Part shown: positions 46,201-54,248 of the stretch, piece by piece
Layout: the number at the start of each line of letters is the position of its first letter
How positions within the stretch are numbered: the first letter of the stretch is position 1
Source: Candidatus Poseidoniales archaeon
GTDB lineage: Archaea; Thermoplasmatota; Poseidoniia; Poseidoniales; Poseidoniaceae
Assembly: GCA_003602485.1 (NCBI GenBank)
Contig: QQSD01000011.1
Span: forward strand, 1 to 57,411
Direction of reading: 5' to 3'
DNA length: 57,411 nucleotides
Position numbers and translations under genes: made by a program
The notes under the pieces: model-generated
Database searches by the model: none
Told to the model about the DNA's origin: nothing
Seen by the model: the letters and a program-made list of their open reading frames with translations, nothing else

Positions 46201-48187
46201 CTCAGACCTCTTTGTGGTCTATTGCGACGACGCTCAACGTCAACATGCAGAAGCATGGCTGGGAATGATTCAATCCATCGGAACTGAAGTCGGCCATGAT
46301 GCATCAGCACTGTACCGCAGAATGGGCGAATTGCGAACGCTTGGTCGCCAAGGTCCACAAGCCATCACGCGGCCCGGACAAGCTGCGGTTCAGATCATGA
46401 CCATTCACGGAGCCAAGGGCTTACAGGCTCCCGTCGTCCTGGTCACCGGTTTATTCTCAGCAGGTATGGCAGACGCGTCCATCTCAGTTCAAGATAACGT
46501 CCTCGTCACGCCCCAAGTCATTGCCGGACGTCTGCAACCCTACGTCGCCAAAGAACGCCCTGAGGACGGACTTTGGGCCTTTGCCAGTCAAATGAACAAG
46601 GCTCAAGATAAGGCGGAATTGCGACGGAAATTCTACGTGGCGCTCACTCGGGTCAAAGACCGCCTTATCATCACGGGCTCACCAGGAGATCGCTCAACGT
46701 TCGACCAGGAGTCAGGAACACTCTCGGTAAAACTCAAGCCAGACCCGCGAACGATGGGGCGTATGTTTGTTGAAGGCTTGCGACGCGCAGCATGGTGCGC
46801 CAATGACGATGATTCTCCTTGGCTCTTAGCCGGTGACGCTGAGAAGGACGACCTTCCTTTGTTTGAACCAAGCAAAGAGGAAATTGCTCTAAACCCTGCC
46901 CAACTCTTTGTTTCCAGCCCACTGGGAGAAGAGGGTGTCCAAGGAATCAGAATTTACCATCACCCATCCTGCTTTGGGATGCAAGAAATCGTTTCTCCGC
47001 AACAACGTGCACGTCACCTGCAAGAACGACTGGGCGAACTTGTTGAAGTTGAGACCTCCTTGCCTCAAACCATCGTTCGCGACCGAGCAATCAAGGGCGC
47101 TGCACATCATTTGGATGCCACCCACGCCTGCCCTCGAAAATACTGGCTCGAGCACGTCAAAGGTTGGGTAAGTGAACCCTTTAGGTTCCCGAATACCAAA
47201 GCGGCAGAAGTCAAAACTCCTTCATGGCCAAAGGCAACAGAATTTGGATTGATGATGCACAGGGTTGTAGAAATCGGTCTTCGAAACCCATTGAACCTCA
47301 TCGCTCATCACGCACCGCTTGGCCGGGAATGGCATCACGAGAGCGAAGATGAAGTCCTTGCATCTTCAACCACAATAGCCAGAGTGATGAATGAATTTGG
47401 TTATGGAGAAACTCAAACCGAAGGGACTCCAGAAGCAAAATGGCGTGACCGCCTCATGCACATCGCCGATTTGATTGACAAAGGCGTCTTAGGCCAGTGG
47501 GTCAAAGGTGAACATTTGCACCACTACAGCGTTGAAGCAGTCCGTACAGAATTACCATTCTTCCATCGCCATGAAATCGACACGTCGAGCATGCCCGTTT
47601 CTGTATTTTCTCCACAAGGTCACACTGAGCAGGCGCTGGTGCGACAGGTCAACATGGATTTCAGTGGCCGTGCAGACCTGGTGTTGGCCCTTGCAGACGA
47701 AGAAGGCAGAGGTGCTCTTCAAGTGGTTGACCTGAAAACCCAAGGGTGCCTCCAACCCTTCAATGAAGAGGACCCTACGAGGGGTCACGGCTTGCAGGGC
47801 ACTCCACCAACCACCACCTCTCTCGAACCAATCGGTCCCTATGAACGAGCTATTCTTGATGAACATCGATTGCAATTAACTCTGTATTCCATGGCACTTG
47901 AAGCGATTGAGCAACGGAAGCCCGAAGAACACCGACGCATGATTCTACCTCCTGCAATTCTCATCGGTGCTAACGGCCGCATGGTGCAGTTAACGACTGA
48001 GGAATTCGAAACCTCTCGGACGCAATTGCTCGAACACCTGTTCTGGCGAAGTACGCTTCATCTTCGCCCTGAAACCGAGGAACCACCTAGGCTCTCTGCT
48101 GGTTCGGCCATATGCGAGCAATGCCCATTTTATCGTGGAGATGTGCGACGCTGTGGGCCCGAAGGCGAACCTCTTGGACTGCAGTAA
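43265..48187 (+). CDS. AddA-like UvrD-family helicase with C-terminal Fe-S nuclease
   Basis: 1640 aa, longer than typical AddA (about 1230). SF1A helicase motifs are intact: Walker A LDAGAGTGKTT (K28), motif Ia AITFTRKAAAELKARIRERL, motif II FIIDEYQDTN (D579, E580), motif III VGDMKQSIYRFRQAE, motif V IMTIHGAKGLQAPVVLVTG and motif VI KFYVALTRVKDRLIITG. The C-terminal RecB-type nuclease has FGLMMHRVVE, GRADLVLA and D1489-L-K1491, plus cysteines C1289, C1617, C1620 and C1630 that could bind an Fe-S cluster. The ATG at 43265 overlaps the AddB-like stop (TGATG), so translation is coupled. The pair should act as an ATP-driven helicase-nuclease on DNA ends. Confidence 0.88.
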   Translation: MVEFNRSQRLGLDLDRHIALDAGAGTGKTTVMAERYVQHLIASEQRATHMTPPGPRVPLSGHGALRSPKKERTELEDWKGLLPSEVVAITFTRKAAAELKARIRERLAQSRAQPLAFGDDDGIYDPRLRHDSDVEMLLSGLDEAPISTIDAFLNRLVQPYIDLVALYPSHQQISEERAPLMLNDTLNAVWRIRTVSDAHEAGVLHHHEEFLLARNRLVTRLGGQAQAETVLGGLMDRSLFVEQSHRAMIQRAEDLGLDWAGRGPAPASILLDMIAEPVADELPDFVATLAQGISQWTGEFLPYAASCLHPAEADTELTRFNHLVRTLSEPLPDNPGEQLVWVWKVLLGLATSSGLTKGNPTFFPSNILPKGDKWPPGITSKTNAVGLSKDDKDDLYLRSSNRIQDIKRHLETSTGKLISLLARSAFLLNPGNGFDGMPLDCPLRLDPLQEPIPVEPGERNTYISPSLQMEVLSDLIVLHQGCNQILARRKSVDGLHDFDDLQRFAADLLLARCPDVCRHLYPPNVIDVLDGLGDEPWSDSHISRALTLLNDRPQLQEDLHRRVQILSELRRQFRAFIIDEYQDTNPSHYRLLARLWGRRAHRADDPARPSGLWDPTVCIVGDMKQSIYRFRQAEVSVMRRAVATIRLCNSIESNDSRLDHLRQAGCGRDPRPVGAGGETGSFSNEHTGEESAPHTFVSFDEEDVGGQPAITGDRLLRRHEGHIDLTSNHRTRHDLMNSMNDMFDEVFDTRYHALPGDWHAEAQRLRPARDLDDPGVLEWLLPIQGQLQDVSMDLDVPLNTFEDPNAKGFQLEHELLADRIQALLNKTPTQVWSTTDAAWMSIEETGPDVRPEDIMILINSRTHLPDMVERLRARSIPVMADRQGLLLMQPVVQPLMSLLALMANPCLRKAGIEFARSAVVGMSESRVHTAFSSLEDGASVWPCLIENAPTSAVAALLERLHQRTSWGAIYDVFDDVLDHSDLFVVYCDDAQRQHAEAWLGMIQSIGTEVGHDASALYRRMGELRTLGRQGPQAITRPGQAAVQIMTIHGAKGLQAPVVLVTGLFSAGMADASISVQDNVLVTPQVIAGRLQPYVAKERPEDGLWAFASQMNKAQDKAELRRKFYVALTRVKDRLIITGSPGDRSTFDQESGTLSVKLKPDPRTMGRMFVEGLRRAAWCANDDDSPWLLAGDAEKDDLPLFEPSKEEIALNPAQLFVSSPLGEEGVQGIRIYHHPSCFGMQEIVSPQQRARHLQERLGELVEVETSLPQTIVRDRAIKGAAHHLDATHACPRKYWLEHVKGWVSEPFRFPNTKAAEVKTPSWPKATEFGLMMHRVVEIGLRNPLNLIAHHAPLGREWHHESEDEVLASSTTIARVMNEFGYGETQTEGTPEAKWRDRLMHIADLIDKGVLGQWVKGEHLHHYSVEAVRTELPFFHRHEIDTSSMPVSVFSPQGHTEQALVRQVNMDFSGRADLVLALADEEGRGALQVVDLKTQGCLQPFNEEDPTRGHGLQGTPPTTTSLEPIGPYERAILDEHRLQLTLYSMALEAIEQRKPEEHRRMILPPAILIGANGRMVQLTTEEFETSRTQLLEHLFWRSTLHLRPETEEPPRLSAGSAICEQCPFYRGDVRRCGPEGEPLGLQ

Positions 48188-48188
48188 C

Positions 48189-48806
48189 TCAAAGTTTTGA
48201 CGCTGTAATAATCAGCGTACCAGCCCACCCTTCCTTGGCGCCGGTTTGGGTTGTTATTACGTCTGTAAAACCAGCATCGGTCATACCCTTACGCCACTGG
48301 TCGATGGAAAGCGTTGTCATGTGAACGTTGAGCGAATCGGGCCAGTCGTGGCTTGATGGATTTTCGAGGTAGTGGTCCACACCGATGACAATTGAGCCTC
48401 CAGAGTTGAGCCAGTCAGCATGCAGTGTTTTGAGAAAACTCAGTGGGTCGTGAAGATAGTACAAACATTCCATGCTGTGAAGCAGGTCTACCGCTTTTTC
48501 TGGTTTCCATTCAGGCAGCATCGCTTCGGTATAGTCTCCGTCAGGATGGGCTGCTTTCGCCTTCTCAATCATGGCGGTCGCCCCGTCAACGCCGGATGCT
48601 CCCCTGCAAAGGGAATGGGCCAGTAACTTCCGAACAACCCAACCATTCCCACATCCGATATCGATAGCGGTGAAGGGCTCTTGACGGTGAGCAAGCACAC
48701 GTTCGAGCATCACATCAACGCTGGGCCCGTGCCCACGTTCCATACCCTCGTCTCTTCCAGCCTCTGCCCATTCGCTGAACACATCCGTCGCCTTTCTCTG
48801 ACTCAT
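48189..48806 (-). CDS. Class I SAM-dependent methyltransferase
   Basis: 205 aa. Motif I is AIDIGCGNGWVVRKL, the post-I acidic loop is ASGVDGATAMIEKAK, and LLHSMECLYYL marks motif III or IV of the Rossmann core. The C-terminal strands end GTLIITASKL. The substrate is not deducible. The start at ATG 48806 gives MSQRKATDVF; a GTG at 48815 is a close alternative. It converges on the AddA-like gene with only one base between stop codons, and diverges from the prolyl aminopeptidase gene. Confidence 0.83.
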   Translation of the reverse strand: MSQRKATDVFSEWAEAGRDEGMERGHGPSVDVMLERVLAHRQEPFTAIDIGCGNGWVVRKLLAHSLCRGASGVDGATAMIEKAKAAHPDGDYTEAMLPEWKPEKAVDLLHSMECLYYLHDPLSFLKTLHADWLNSGGSIVIGVDHYLENPSSHDWPDSLNVHMTTLSIDQWRKGMTDAGFTDVITTQTGAKEGWAGTLIITASKL

Positions 48807-48883
48807 ACCCCTCACGCCTCATCGGTCGTCCATGAAGATGTCCATGGCGAAAAGAAGATGCTCGCCCTCGATATGGAGCCAAC

Positions 48884-49846
48884 ATGCTGGACACGACAAC
48901 GAGCCTCGAAGACGTTCTTTACCCTCCGATTGAAGCACATGAAAAAGGTCGTCTAAGCGTCACGGAACTCCATACAATCGCTTGGGAGCGAAGTGGGAAT
49001 CCAGATGGCATACCCGTTATTGTGATTCACGGAGGGCCGGGCGGTGGAGGTCAGCCCTCCTATCGCCAATACTTCGACCCCGCTGCCTTTGACATCATAC
49101 AATTCGATCAACGAGGATGCGGCCAATCAACTCCACACGCAGAACTTGAAGACAACACGACGCAGGCTTTGGTTAGCGATATTGAACAACTCAGAGAGCA
49201 TTTGGGCGTTGAATCGTGGCATGTTTTCGGTGGTTCATGGGGTTCAACCCTCTCGCTCATCTATGCTCAACACCATCCCGAGCGAGCCATCAGTTTGGTT
49301 CTTCGGGGCATATTCATGTGCCGTAAAAGCGAGCTGCGCTGGTTCTATCAGGACGGTGCCAGCCATATCTTCCCAGATGCATTTGAACCCTATCGAGACC
49401 ACATCCCAAAAGCCGAGCAAGACGATCTGATCACGGCCTATTATTCGCGGTTGACCAGCGAGGATGCCCAAGTTCGCCGTGCTGCAGCAAAAGAGTGGAC
49501 TCGCTGGGAAATGGCGACAAGTCGTCTGTTTCCGGACCCTGAATATCTTGAGAAAGCCGAAGACCTTGATTTTGCAGTTGCTTTCGCTCGAATTGAATGC
49601 CATTACTTTATCAATGCCATCTTTGTCGAGGAAGCCCACATTCTCAAGCACGTAGACTTGATTCAACACATTCCTACCGTGATTGTGCAGGGGCGTTACG
49701 ACGTGGTTTGTCCACCTCGCAGTGCGTGGGAATTGCACAAAGCACTCCCACAAAGCCAATTGATAATGGTCAGCGACGCTGGCCACTCCATGGGGGAAGT
49801 CAGCATTGCTCGGGAATTGGTCAACGCTACGAATGCCCTTCGTTAG
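48884..49846 (+). CDS. pip: Prolyl aminopeptidase (proline iminopeptidase)
   Basis: Removes N-terminal proline from peptides. 320 aa, the normal length. The oxyanion motif is VIHGGPGGGGQPSYRQYFDP, with FDQRGCGQSTPH next. The nucleophile elbow is FGGSWGSTL, and the C-terminal VSDAGHSM carries the catalytic histidine. LRGIFMCRKSELRWFYQDGA is the cap signature of the family. GGAG five bases before the ATG supports the start. It is cytoplasmic, consistent with peptide recycling in an organism that makes large secreted proteins or imports peptides. Confidence 0.93.
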   Translation: MLDTTTSLEDVLYPPIEAHEKGRLSVTELHTIAWERSGNPDGIPVIVIHGGPGGGGQPSYRQYFDPAAFDIIQFDQRGCGQSTPHAELEDNTTQALVSDIEQLREHLGVESWHVFGGSWGSTLSLIYAQHHPERAISLVLRGIFMCRKSELRWFYQDGASHIFPDAFEPYRDHIPKAEQDDLITAYYSRLTSEDAQVRRAAAKEWTRWEMATSRLFPDPEYLEKAEDLDFAVAFARIECHYFINAIFVEEAHILKHVDLIQHIPTVIVQGRYDVVCPPRSAWELHKALPQSQLIMVSDAGHSMGEVSIARELVNATNALR

Positions 49847-49952
49847 GAATGAAGACCTCACGTTGTGAGTACAAAACGTGCTCTTTCAAGCGTCGGCTTG
49901 ATAGGTAGGAGAGAACTGGCCGTATGTGGAGGCTTGACCTCCCGGTGAGAAT

Positions 49953-50714
49953 ATGACGGAAGGAACCATCACGCCTGAGGTCCGCATCAAGGAATTGGAA
50001 GAAGGACTTGCCACTGAGACCGACCGTTTGCAAAAACTGTTCGCTGCCTATGAATCTCAGGAAAAGGAACTTGTTGACTCTCGAGCCGAAATTGAAGTTC
50101 TTGAGAAAGAAATCATTGACCGAGAGATCGAAAAAGAATCACTCGAATCCATCATTGCTGAGAAGGACGTCCGTGTTCGAGAACTGGAGATGAGGGCTAC
50201 AAAAGCATCAAAGCGCGTGGAGCACCTTGAGCCAGAATTGGACAAGATGGAAGAAAAGTACTCCCGTGAAAAGGACCGCTTGGGCAAAGTCTTCGGTATC
50301 GCAGAAGAATTGGATAACGATTTGCGCCTTGCCGTTACCGAAATGAAAGCTCGTGACGATTGGTATGTCGGTCACATGCAAATCTTTGAAGATTTGAACA
50401 AGGCCATCAAAGAGCGCTACGAGATGATCGAGCGTGCTGTCGAATCCGAGCGCAAGTCTCAACACATGTCTCGTGCCTTTACCGAACGTGTTGAAGAAAT
50501 GGTCCAGGCGCGTAGTGAGGAGATGAGTGAAGCAGAGGCTGAAGCAGCAGAGGCCCAAGAGGCCACCGCTGCTGTTGAAGTCGTTGAGGAAGCTCCTGAA
50601 GAAACACCGGCAGAAGAGCCAGAAGCAGCAGAGGCCGAAGAAGAATCTGAAGCTGCTTCCGAAGAACCCCCTGCAGACTGGGGCGATGGCGAAGACCCTT
50701 GGTCCTCTAACTAG
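49953..50714 (+). CDS. Coiled-coil protein with acidic tail
   Basis: 253 aa, family not recognised. From about residue 8 to 125 there is a continuous heptad pattern (RIKELEEGLATETDRLQKLF onward) that predicts a long coiled coil. After a short alpha segment containing VGHMQIFEDLNKAIKERY, the last 75 residues are Glu/Ala-rich and low in complexity and end DWGDGEDPWSSN. No membrane helix is present. It sits 8 bases before the archaetidylserine-decarboxylase-like gene, so they may be cotranscribed. A structural or scaffold role is possible. Confidence 0.7.
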   Translation: MTEGTITPEVRIKELEEGLATETDRLQKLFAAYESQEKELVDSRAEIEVLEKEIIDREIEKESLESIIAEKDVRVRELEMRATKASKRVEHLEPELDKMEEKYSREKDRLGKVFGIAEELDNDLRLAVTEMKARDDWYVGHMQIFEDLNKAIKERYEMIERAVESERKSQHMSRAFTERVEEMVQARSEEMSEAEAEAAEAQEATAAVEVVEEAPEETPAEEPEAAEAEEESEAASEEPPADWGDGEDPWSSN

Positions 50715-50722
50715 GTGAGATG

Positions 50723-51580
50723 ATGGCTGGTTTGGCCCCCGGAGGCCACGGCCCAGTATTGATGATGAGTATGATGGGCGTGAGCGCCCTCATCATTGGC
50801 ACCATCATCGACCCCGTCGCTGGCCTCATTCCGATGTTTGGCATCTTGTGCTTGATGGCAGCAGCATTCATGGTAAATTTTTGGCGTGACCCGGACCGTC
50901 CAATACCGCGAACTGAAGGCATCCTCGTATCACCAGCAGACGGGAACGCGATGTTTTTGCGACGGGAACGAGCCATTGGCAGACGGCCAACTCGGGACGA
51001 AGTTCAGGGAGGGGAAACCGAACATGATGCCCTTTCCGGTGACTGGTATCCCCGTCCTCTTGAAAACCCTCTCAGTTTTGCGACCGAACAGCAGTTTGAA
51101 CCCGTTAAACCGGGTGAAGAGGGGCCAGAAGACGTTTGGCGCCTTGCTATTTTCATGTCCCCTCTTGACGTGCACGTGAATCGGGCTCCCGATGCAGGTG
51201 TCTTGGAGCGTATCGAACATAGGACAGGCAAAGGCCTGCGTCGTGGACCTTTTCGTGCTGCGTTCAAAAAAGAGAGCCAATACAACGAACGAGTTCGTTC
51301 AGTCTACCTCCTCGATAACGGTGTCCGTATCGAAATGACACAGATTTCCGGAGCATTGGCTCGTACGGTATTACCCTACGTGGGTCAAGACGCTCAGGTA
51401 CGACGTGGGCAACGCATCGGCATGATCCGTCTTGGGTCACGAGTTGATCTGCGTGTTCCAGCGCATCTTTACTCGTCATCGATTCTTACTGCTGAAAACG
51501 GTGATGTGGCCCATCCGAAGGGGATGCATCTTCAAGCAGGACGGAGTGTCGTGTTTACATTAGCGGGGGAACATGAATGA
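50723..51580 (+). CDS. Phosphatidylserine/archaetidylserine decarboxylase-like proenzyme
   Basis: About 285 aa. Two N-terminal hydrophobic segments anchor the protein. The core has LVSPADGNAMFL, FMSPLDVHVNRAPDAG, ALARTVLPYVGQDAQVRRGQ and the autocleavage-type LGSRVDLRVP motif where S239 would become the pyruvoyl group. This is the short archaeal/PSD-like form. An insertion of about 45 residues (RRPTRDEVQGGETEHDAL onward) lies between SPADG and the DVHVNR strand and is unusual. It should make archaetidylethanolamine from archaetidylserine. The stop overlaps the next ATG (ATGA). The ATG at 50723 has AGGTGAG at better spacing than 50720. Confidence 0.85.
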   Translation: MAGLAPGGHGPVLMMSMMGVSALIIGTIIDPVAGLIPMFGILCLMAAAFMVNFWRDPDRPIPRTEGILVSPADGNAMFLRRERAIGRRPTRDEVQGGETEHDALSGDWYPRPLENPLSFATEQQFEPVKPGEEGPEDVWRLAIFMSPLDVHVNRAPDAGVLERIEHRTGKGLRRGPFRAAFKKESQYNERVRSVYLLDNGVRIEMTQISGALARTVLPYVGQDAQVRRGQRIGMIRLGSRVDLRVPAHLYSSSILTAENGDVAHPKGMHLQAGRSVVFTLAGEHE

Positions 51581-52650
51581 GTCGATGGAAGCGCGTCGTG
51601 CCTGCAGTACTTGTTCTCCTATTGGCGAGCATGCCTCTGGTTTACTACCAACTCGGAAACTTGGTTTACACACAGGCAGCTGCCAGCAGCCCGGATTGTT
51701 CCGGCCATGCCGCACGAAACTCGCCTGATAATTTCAGCGTGGAGTTGTGGCACGAAGACGTCAGCGTTGTGACGCATGAGAAAAACGACACGCTATCCTC
51801 TCAATTGGAACCGTTATGGTTTGACTCTTGGGAGAATGCCACCATCGACGTTCCTGACGAACCCATCACGCTGGCGGCATGGGTCATGGAGCACAACGCC
51901 AGCGACCCATGGGTGATTGTAGTTCACGGAATTAGGTCGTGCAAAGCCAACCATGAGGCCTTAATCCCCGCTGCTTGGCTCCACCAAGCCGGGTTCAATG
52001 TCATCCTGTTCGACATGCGAGACCACGGAAACAGTACCGTAGAAGACGGTCTTGTGTCCGCAGGACAACGGGAGCATCGGGACGTGTTAGCAGTTTGGCA
52101 ATGGTTGCAGGACACCAAAGGGGCTGAACCTGAACATATCGGGGCCGTCGGCATCTCAATGGGGGCTGGCGCTGTTACCATCGCTTTTGAGCAAGAGCCA
52201 GCGCTCCAATCGGTGTTTTTGGAGTCCCCGTACTCCTCGATGGGCAATGTCATTGAAGAGGAATTGGTTTTCGCTGGTTTCCCAGTGTTCCTCAAGGACG
52301 CCGCCCTCTTTGCCGGCAAGGTCTCTTCAGGCGACAATTTGGTGAAGTACGAACCGATTGAAGCCATGAATGTGGTGGGAAATCGCTCGGTATTCGTGAC
52401 ACATTCTCTTGAAGATGTCCGCATCAATACCTACCACGGAAAATCCATGTGTGAAGCAGCTCAAGCAAGTGTGGATGCCAACGGTACAGTTGATTGCTGG
52501 TTCGCCTCGTCGGCTATTTCTCACAACGATGGCGACCGTGAAGGGGTCCTCTCTCACATTACGCTGATGCTGACCCAACCCGACACGTACAGGGACAAAC
52601 TTGTTGACTTCTTCAACAACAGCATTGGCCAACCCAATGCGGTGGTTTGA
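51577..52650 (+). CDS. Membrane-anchored alpha/beta hydrolase
   Basis: 357 aa. An N-terminal hydrophobic segment (RVVPAVLVLLLASMPLVYY) acts as a signal anchor. The hydrolase core has VIVVHGIRSCKANHEAL, FDMRDHGNST, nucleophile elbow GISMGAGAV, a late acid in SLEDVR and a histidine in AISHNDGDRE. This resembles secreted BAAT/DLH-type hydrolases. It is extracytoplasmic by topology; the substrate is unknown. The ATG overlaps the decarboxylase stop as ATGA, so translation is coupled and a joint role in membrane lipid or envelope turnover is possible. Confidence 0.78.
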   Translation: MSRWKRVVPAVLVLLLASMPLVYYQLGNLVYTQAAASSPDCSGHAARNSPDNFSVELWHEDVSVVTHEKNDTLSSQLEPLWFDSWENATIDVPDEPITLAAWVMEHNASDPWVIVVHGIRSCKANHEALIPAAWLHQAGFNVILFDMRDHGNSTVEDGLVSAGQREHRDVLAVWQWLQDTKGAEPEHIGAVGISMGAGAVTIAFEQEPALQSVFLESPYSSMGNVIEEELVFAGFPVFLKDAALFAGKVSSGDNLVKYEPIEAMNVVGNRSVFVTHSLEDVRINTYHGKSMCEAAQASVDANGTVDCWFASSAISHNDGDREGVLSHITLMLTQPDTYRDKLVDFFNNSIGQPNAVV

Positions 52651-52685
52651 AACCAAGGACGCGAACCCAAGACTGAGGCGAACCC

Positions 52686-53852
52686 ATGTCACAACCCAGC
52701 GGTCTTCGGATGATTGGTGAGGGCGGGAAGGGATTGCGCATTCACGATTTGGTCAAAGCCCCTGCCAACACACCTTGGGCAAAAGCCAAACAACAATCTT
52801 GGGATGCAAGTGAGCCAGCAACGGTGTATGTAACGCCAGAAGTCTTAGCAGACGGTACAACTTGTTCAGCTGTTACCGTGATTCTACGAACCAAAGGGTG
52901 CCACTGGTGGTGGTCCTCAGGCTGTACCTTTTGCGGCTACTTCAACGATACCCGTGACGACGTCACCAGCGAAGATCTCCACGCTCAGTGGGAAGCAGCG
53001 AAAGTGAAATTTGACCAGTTCGCACAGCAAGACATGGTCAAGGTATACACCTCGGGAAGTTTACTCGAAGACCGAGAAATTCCCGTTGACTTCCAAGAGA
53101 CTGTCCTTCGTGATTGTGCTGAACTCGGCAAAGAATTGATTGTAGAAAGCCGCTGTGAACAGCTGACAGAAGAGAAATTAGCATGGGCCACCAGCATCAA
53201 CCCATCGTTTACTGTAGCCATTGGTCTCGAAGCCTACGATGACGAGGTTCTTCGTTTCCATGTCAACAAGGGTTTTACTACTTCATCATGGGACCGAGCA
53301 GTGACGAATCTTGAAACCTTCAACCTAAGAGTGAAAACCTATCTCATGTTCAAACCACCCTTCATGAGCGAAGCCGATGCACTGGACCACAGTGTCAAAT
53401 GGATAGAGGCAGTAGCGCATCGGAGCGATGAAATTTCTGTCAACCCGATGAATATTCAGCGTGGAACGGTGATCGACCGTTTGCATCGCCACAACGAATA
53501 CCGGCCTCCCTGGCTCTGGTCTCTGGTTGAAATGATTCGTCGGGCTCATCCAAGCCTCCACCCGGACGGTGGCTCAAATTCACAAGGAGAGGCGGTAAGT
53601 CGCCTCATCGTTCACCCGACCGCAGGAGGGAAGGTGAGAGGCTCTCACAACTGTGGCTCTTGCGACGGTGAAGTAGTCGCAGCGATTGAGCGATACGCGG
53701 TCTCGGGAGATTTGATGGAATTCGAAGGCCTCACATGTTCATGCCAAACGGTTTGGGCCAACGAGTTGACCCTTGAGCGTCAACTCCCCCTCCCTCTCGG
53801 CCTCTCAAAACCTCGACGCGGGCGAGTCCTTGAACGGCTTCGCTCCCCGTGA
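52686..53852 (+). CDS. raSEA: Archaeosine biosynthesis radical SAM protein RaSEA
   Basis: Radical SAM enzyme that acts with ArcS in making archaeosine at tRNA position 15. 388 aa, typical for the family. The cluster cysteines follow the family spacing C72-x7-C80-x2-C83 in KGCHWWWSSGCTFCGYFND, and IGLEAYDDEVLRFHVNKGFT and FKPPFMSEADAL are family blocks. A C-terminal Cys-rich part (SHNCGSCDGE, TCSC) is retained. GAGGCG five bases before the ATG supports the start. ArcTGT and ArcS are not in view. It marks an archaeal tRNA modification pathway. Confidence 0.9.
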   Translation: MSQPSGLRMIGEGGKGLRIHDLVKAPANTPWAKAKQQSWDASEPATVYVTPEVLADGTTCSAVTVILRTKGCHWWWSSGCTFCGYFNDTRDDVTSEDLHAQWEAAKVKFDQFAQQDMVKVYTSGSLLEDREIPVDFQETVLRDCAELGKELIVESRCEQLTEEKLAWATSINPSFTVAIGLEAYDDEVLRFHVNKGFTTSSWDRAVTNLETFNLRVKTYLMFKPPFMSEADALDHSVKWIEAVAHRSDEISVNPMNIQRGTVIDRLHRHNEYRPPWLWSLVEMIRRAHPSLHPDGGSNSQGEAVSRLIVHPTAGGKVRGSHNCGSCDGEVVAAIERYAVSGDLMEFEGLTCSCQTVWANELTLERQLPLPLGLSKPRRGRVLERLRSP

Positions 53853-53892
53853 TGAAGAGGGGCGAAGGCCTCCATATTCGTCAATTCATGTG

Positions 53893-53909
53893 GTGAATGT
53901 TTATCACCG
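53893..53909. promoter_or_regulatory. Inverted repeat overlapping a TATA-like box
   Basis: GGTGA and TCACC are inverted arms around ATGTTTA, whose TTTAT core (from 53901) is a TATA candidate at the expected distance from a start site near 53927. Binding of a regulator here would block TBP. It precedes the 2-TM and oxidase-like genes. Confidence 0.4.
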
Positions 53910-53929
53910 CCCGTCAAGTCGGATGTTTT

Positions 53930-53945
53930 GACCCCTATGGGGTCA
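53930..53945. promoter_or_regulatory. Perfect 6-bp inverted repeat TGACCC-CTAT-GGGTCA
   Basis: The arms are perfect complements around a 4-base loop. The element begins about at the predicted transcript start of the 53962 gene and lies just before its GAGGTG Shine-Dalgarno sequence. It could be an operator or a short mRNA hairpin affecting translation. Confidence 0.4.
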
Positions 53946-53961
53946 TATTGAGGTGCCCTGC

Positions 53962-54234
53962 GTGACAAATTCCACAGCCTTGCCAGATACAACCGTCGGA
54001 ACAGGAGAACCTACTGCCAGTAGAATCGTTCTCACGCTCCTCTTTGTTGGCCTTCTTGGCCTTTATTCCCTCTTCTCAAATGTCTTTGGCTGGGATAACC
54101 TTCCATTGCTTGGCGAAGTGGTTCCGCTCATCGGAAACCTTGGTGGCAGTGGAATCTGGTACTACCTCATCGGATTCTTGGTCGGTATCGGTGCGATTGT
54201 AGCAACAGTGGTGGGCGAGGTTCTCGCAGAATAA
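53962..54234 (+). CDS. Small two-TM membrane protein
   Basis: 90 aa. Helices lie at about 21-41 and 65-87, with LPLLGEVVPLIGNLGGSG between them. No family is recognised. The GTG at 53962 is chosen because GAGGTG stands at exactly six bases; a GTG at 53953 overlaps that site and is unlikely. It is 14 bases before the oxidase-like EF-hand gene, so the products are probably partners, with the small protein possibly an accessory subunit. Confidence 0.72.
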   Translation: MTNSTALPDTTVGTGEPTASRIVLTLLFVGLLGLYSLFSNVFGWDNLPLLGEVVPLIGNLGGSGIWYYLIGFLVGIGAIVATVVGEVLAE

Positions 54235-54248
54235 GGGAGGTGTCATGA

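Noticed and set aside
39474-48187. The helicase-nuclease pair considered as a defence island
   Set aside because: No transposase, integrase, toxin or restriction gene accompanies it, and the composition matches the neighbours; a repair role is simpler.
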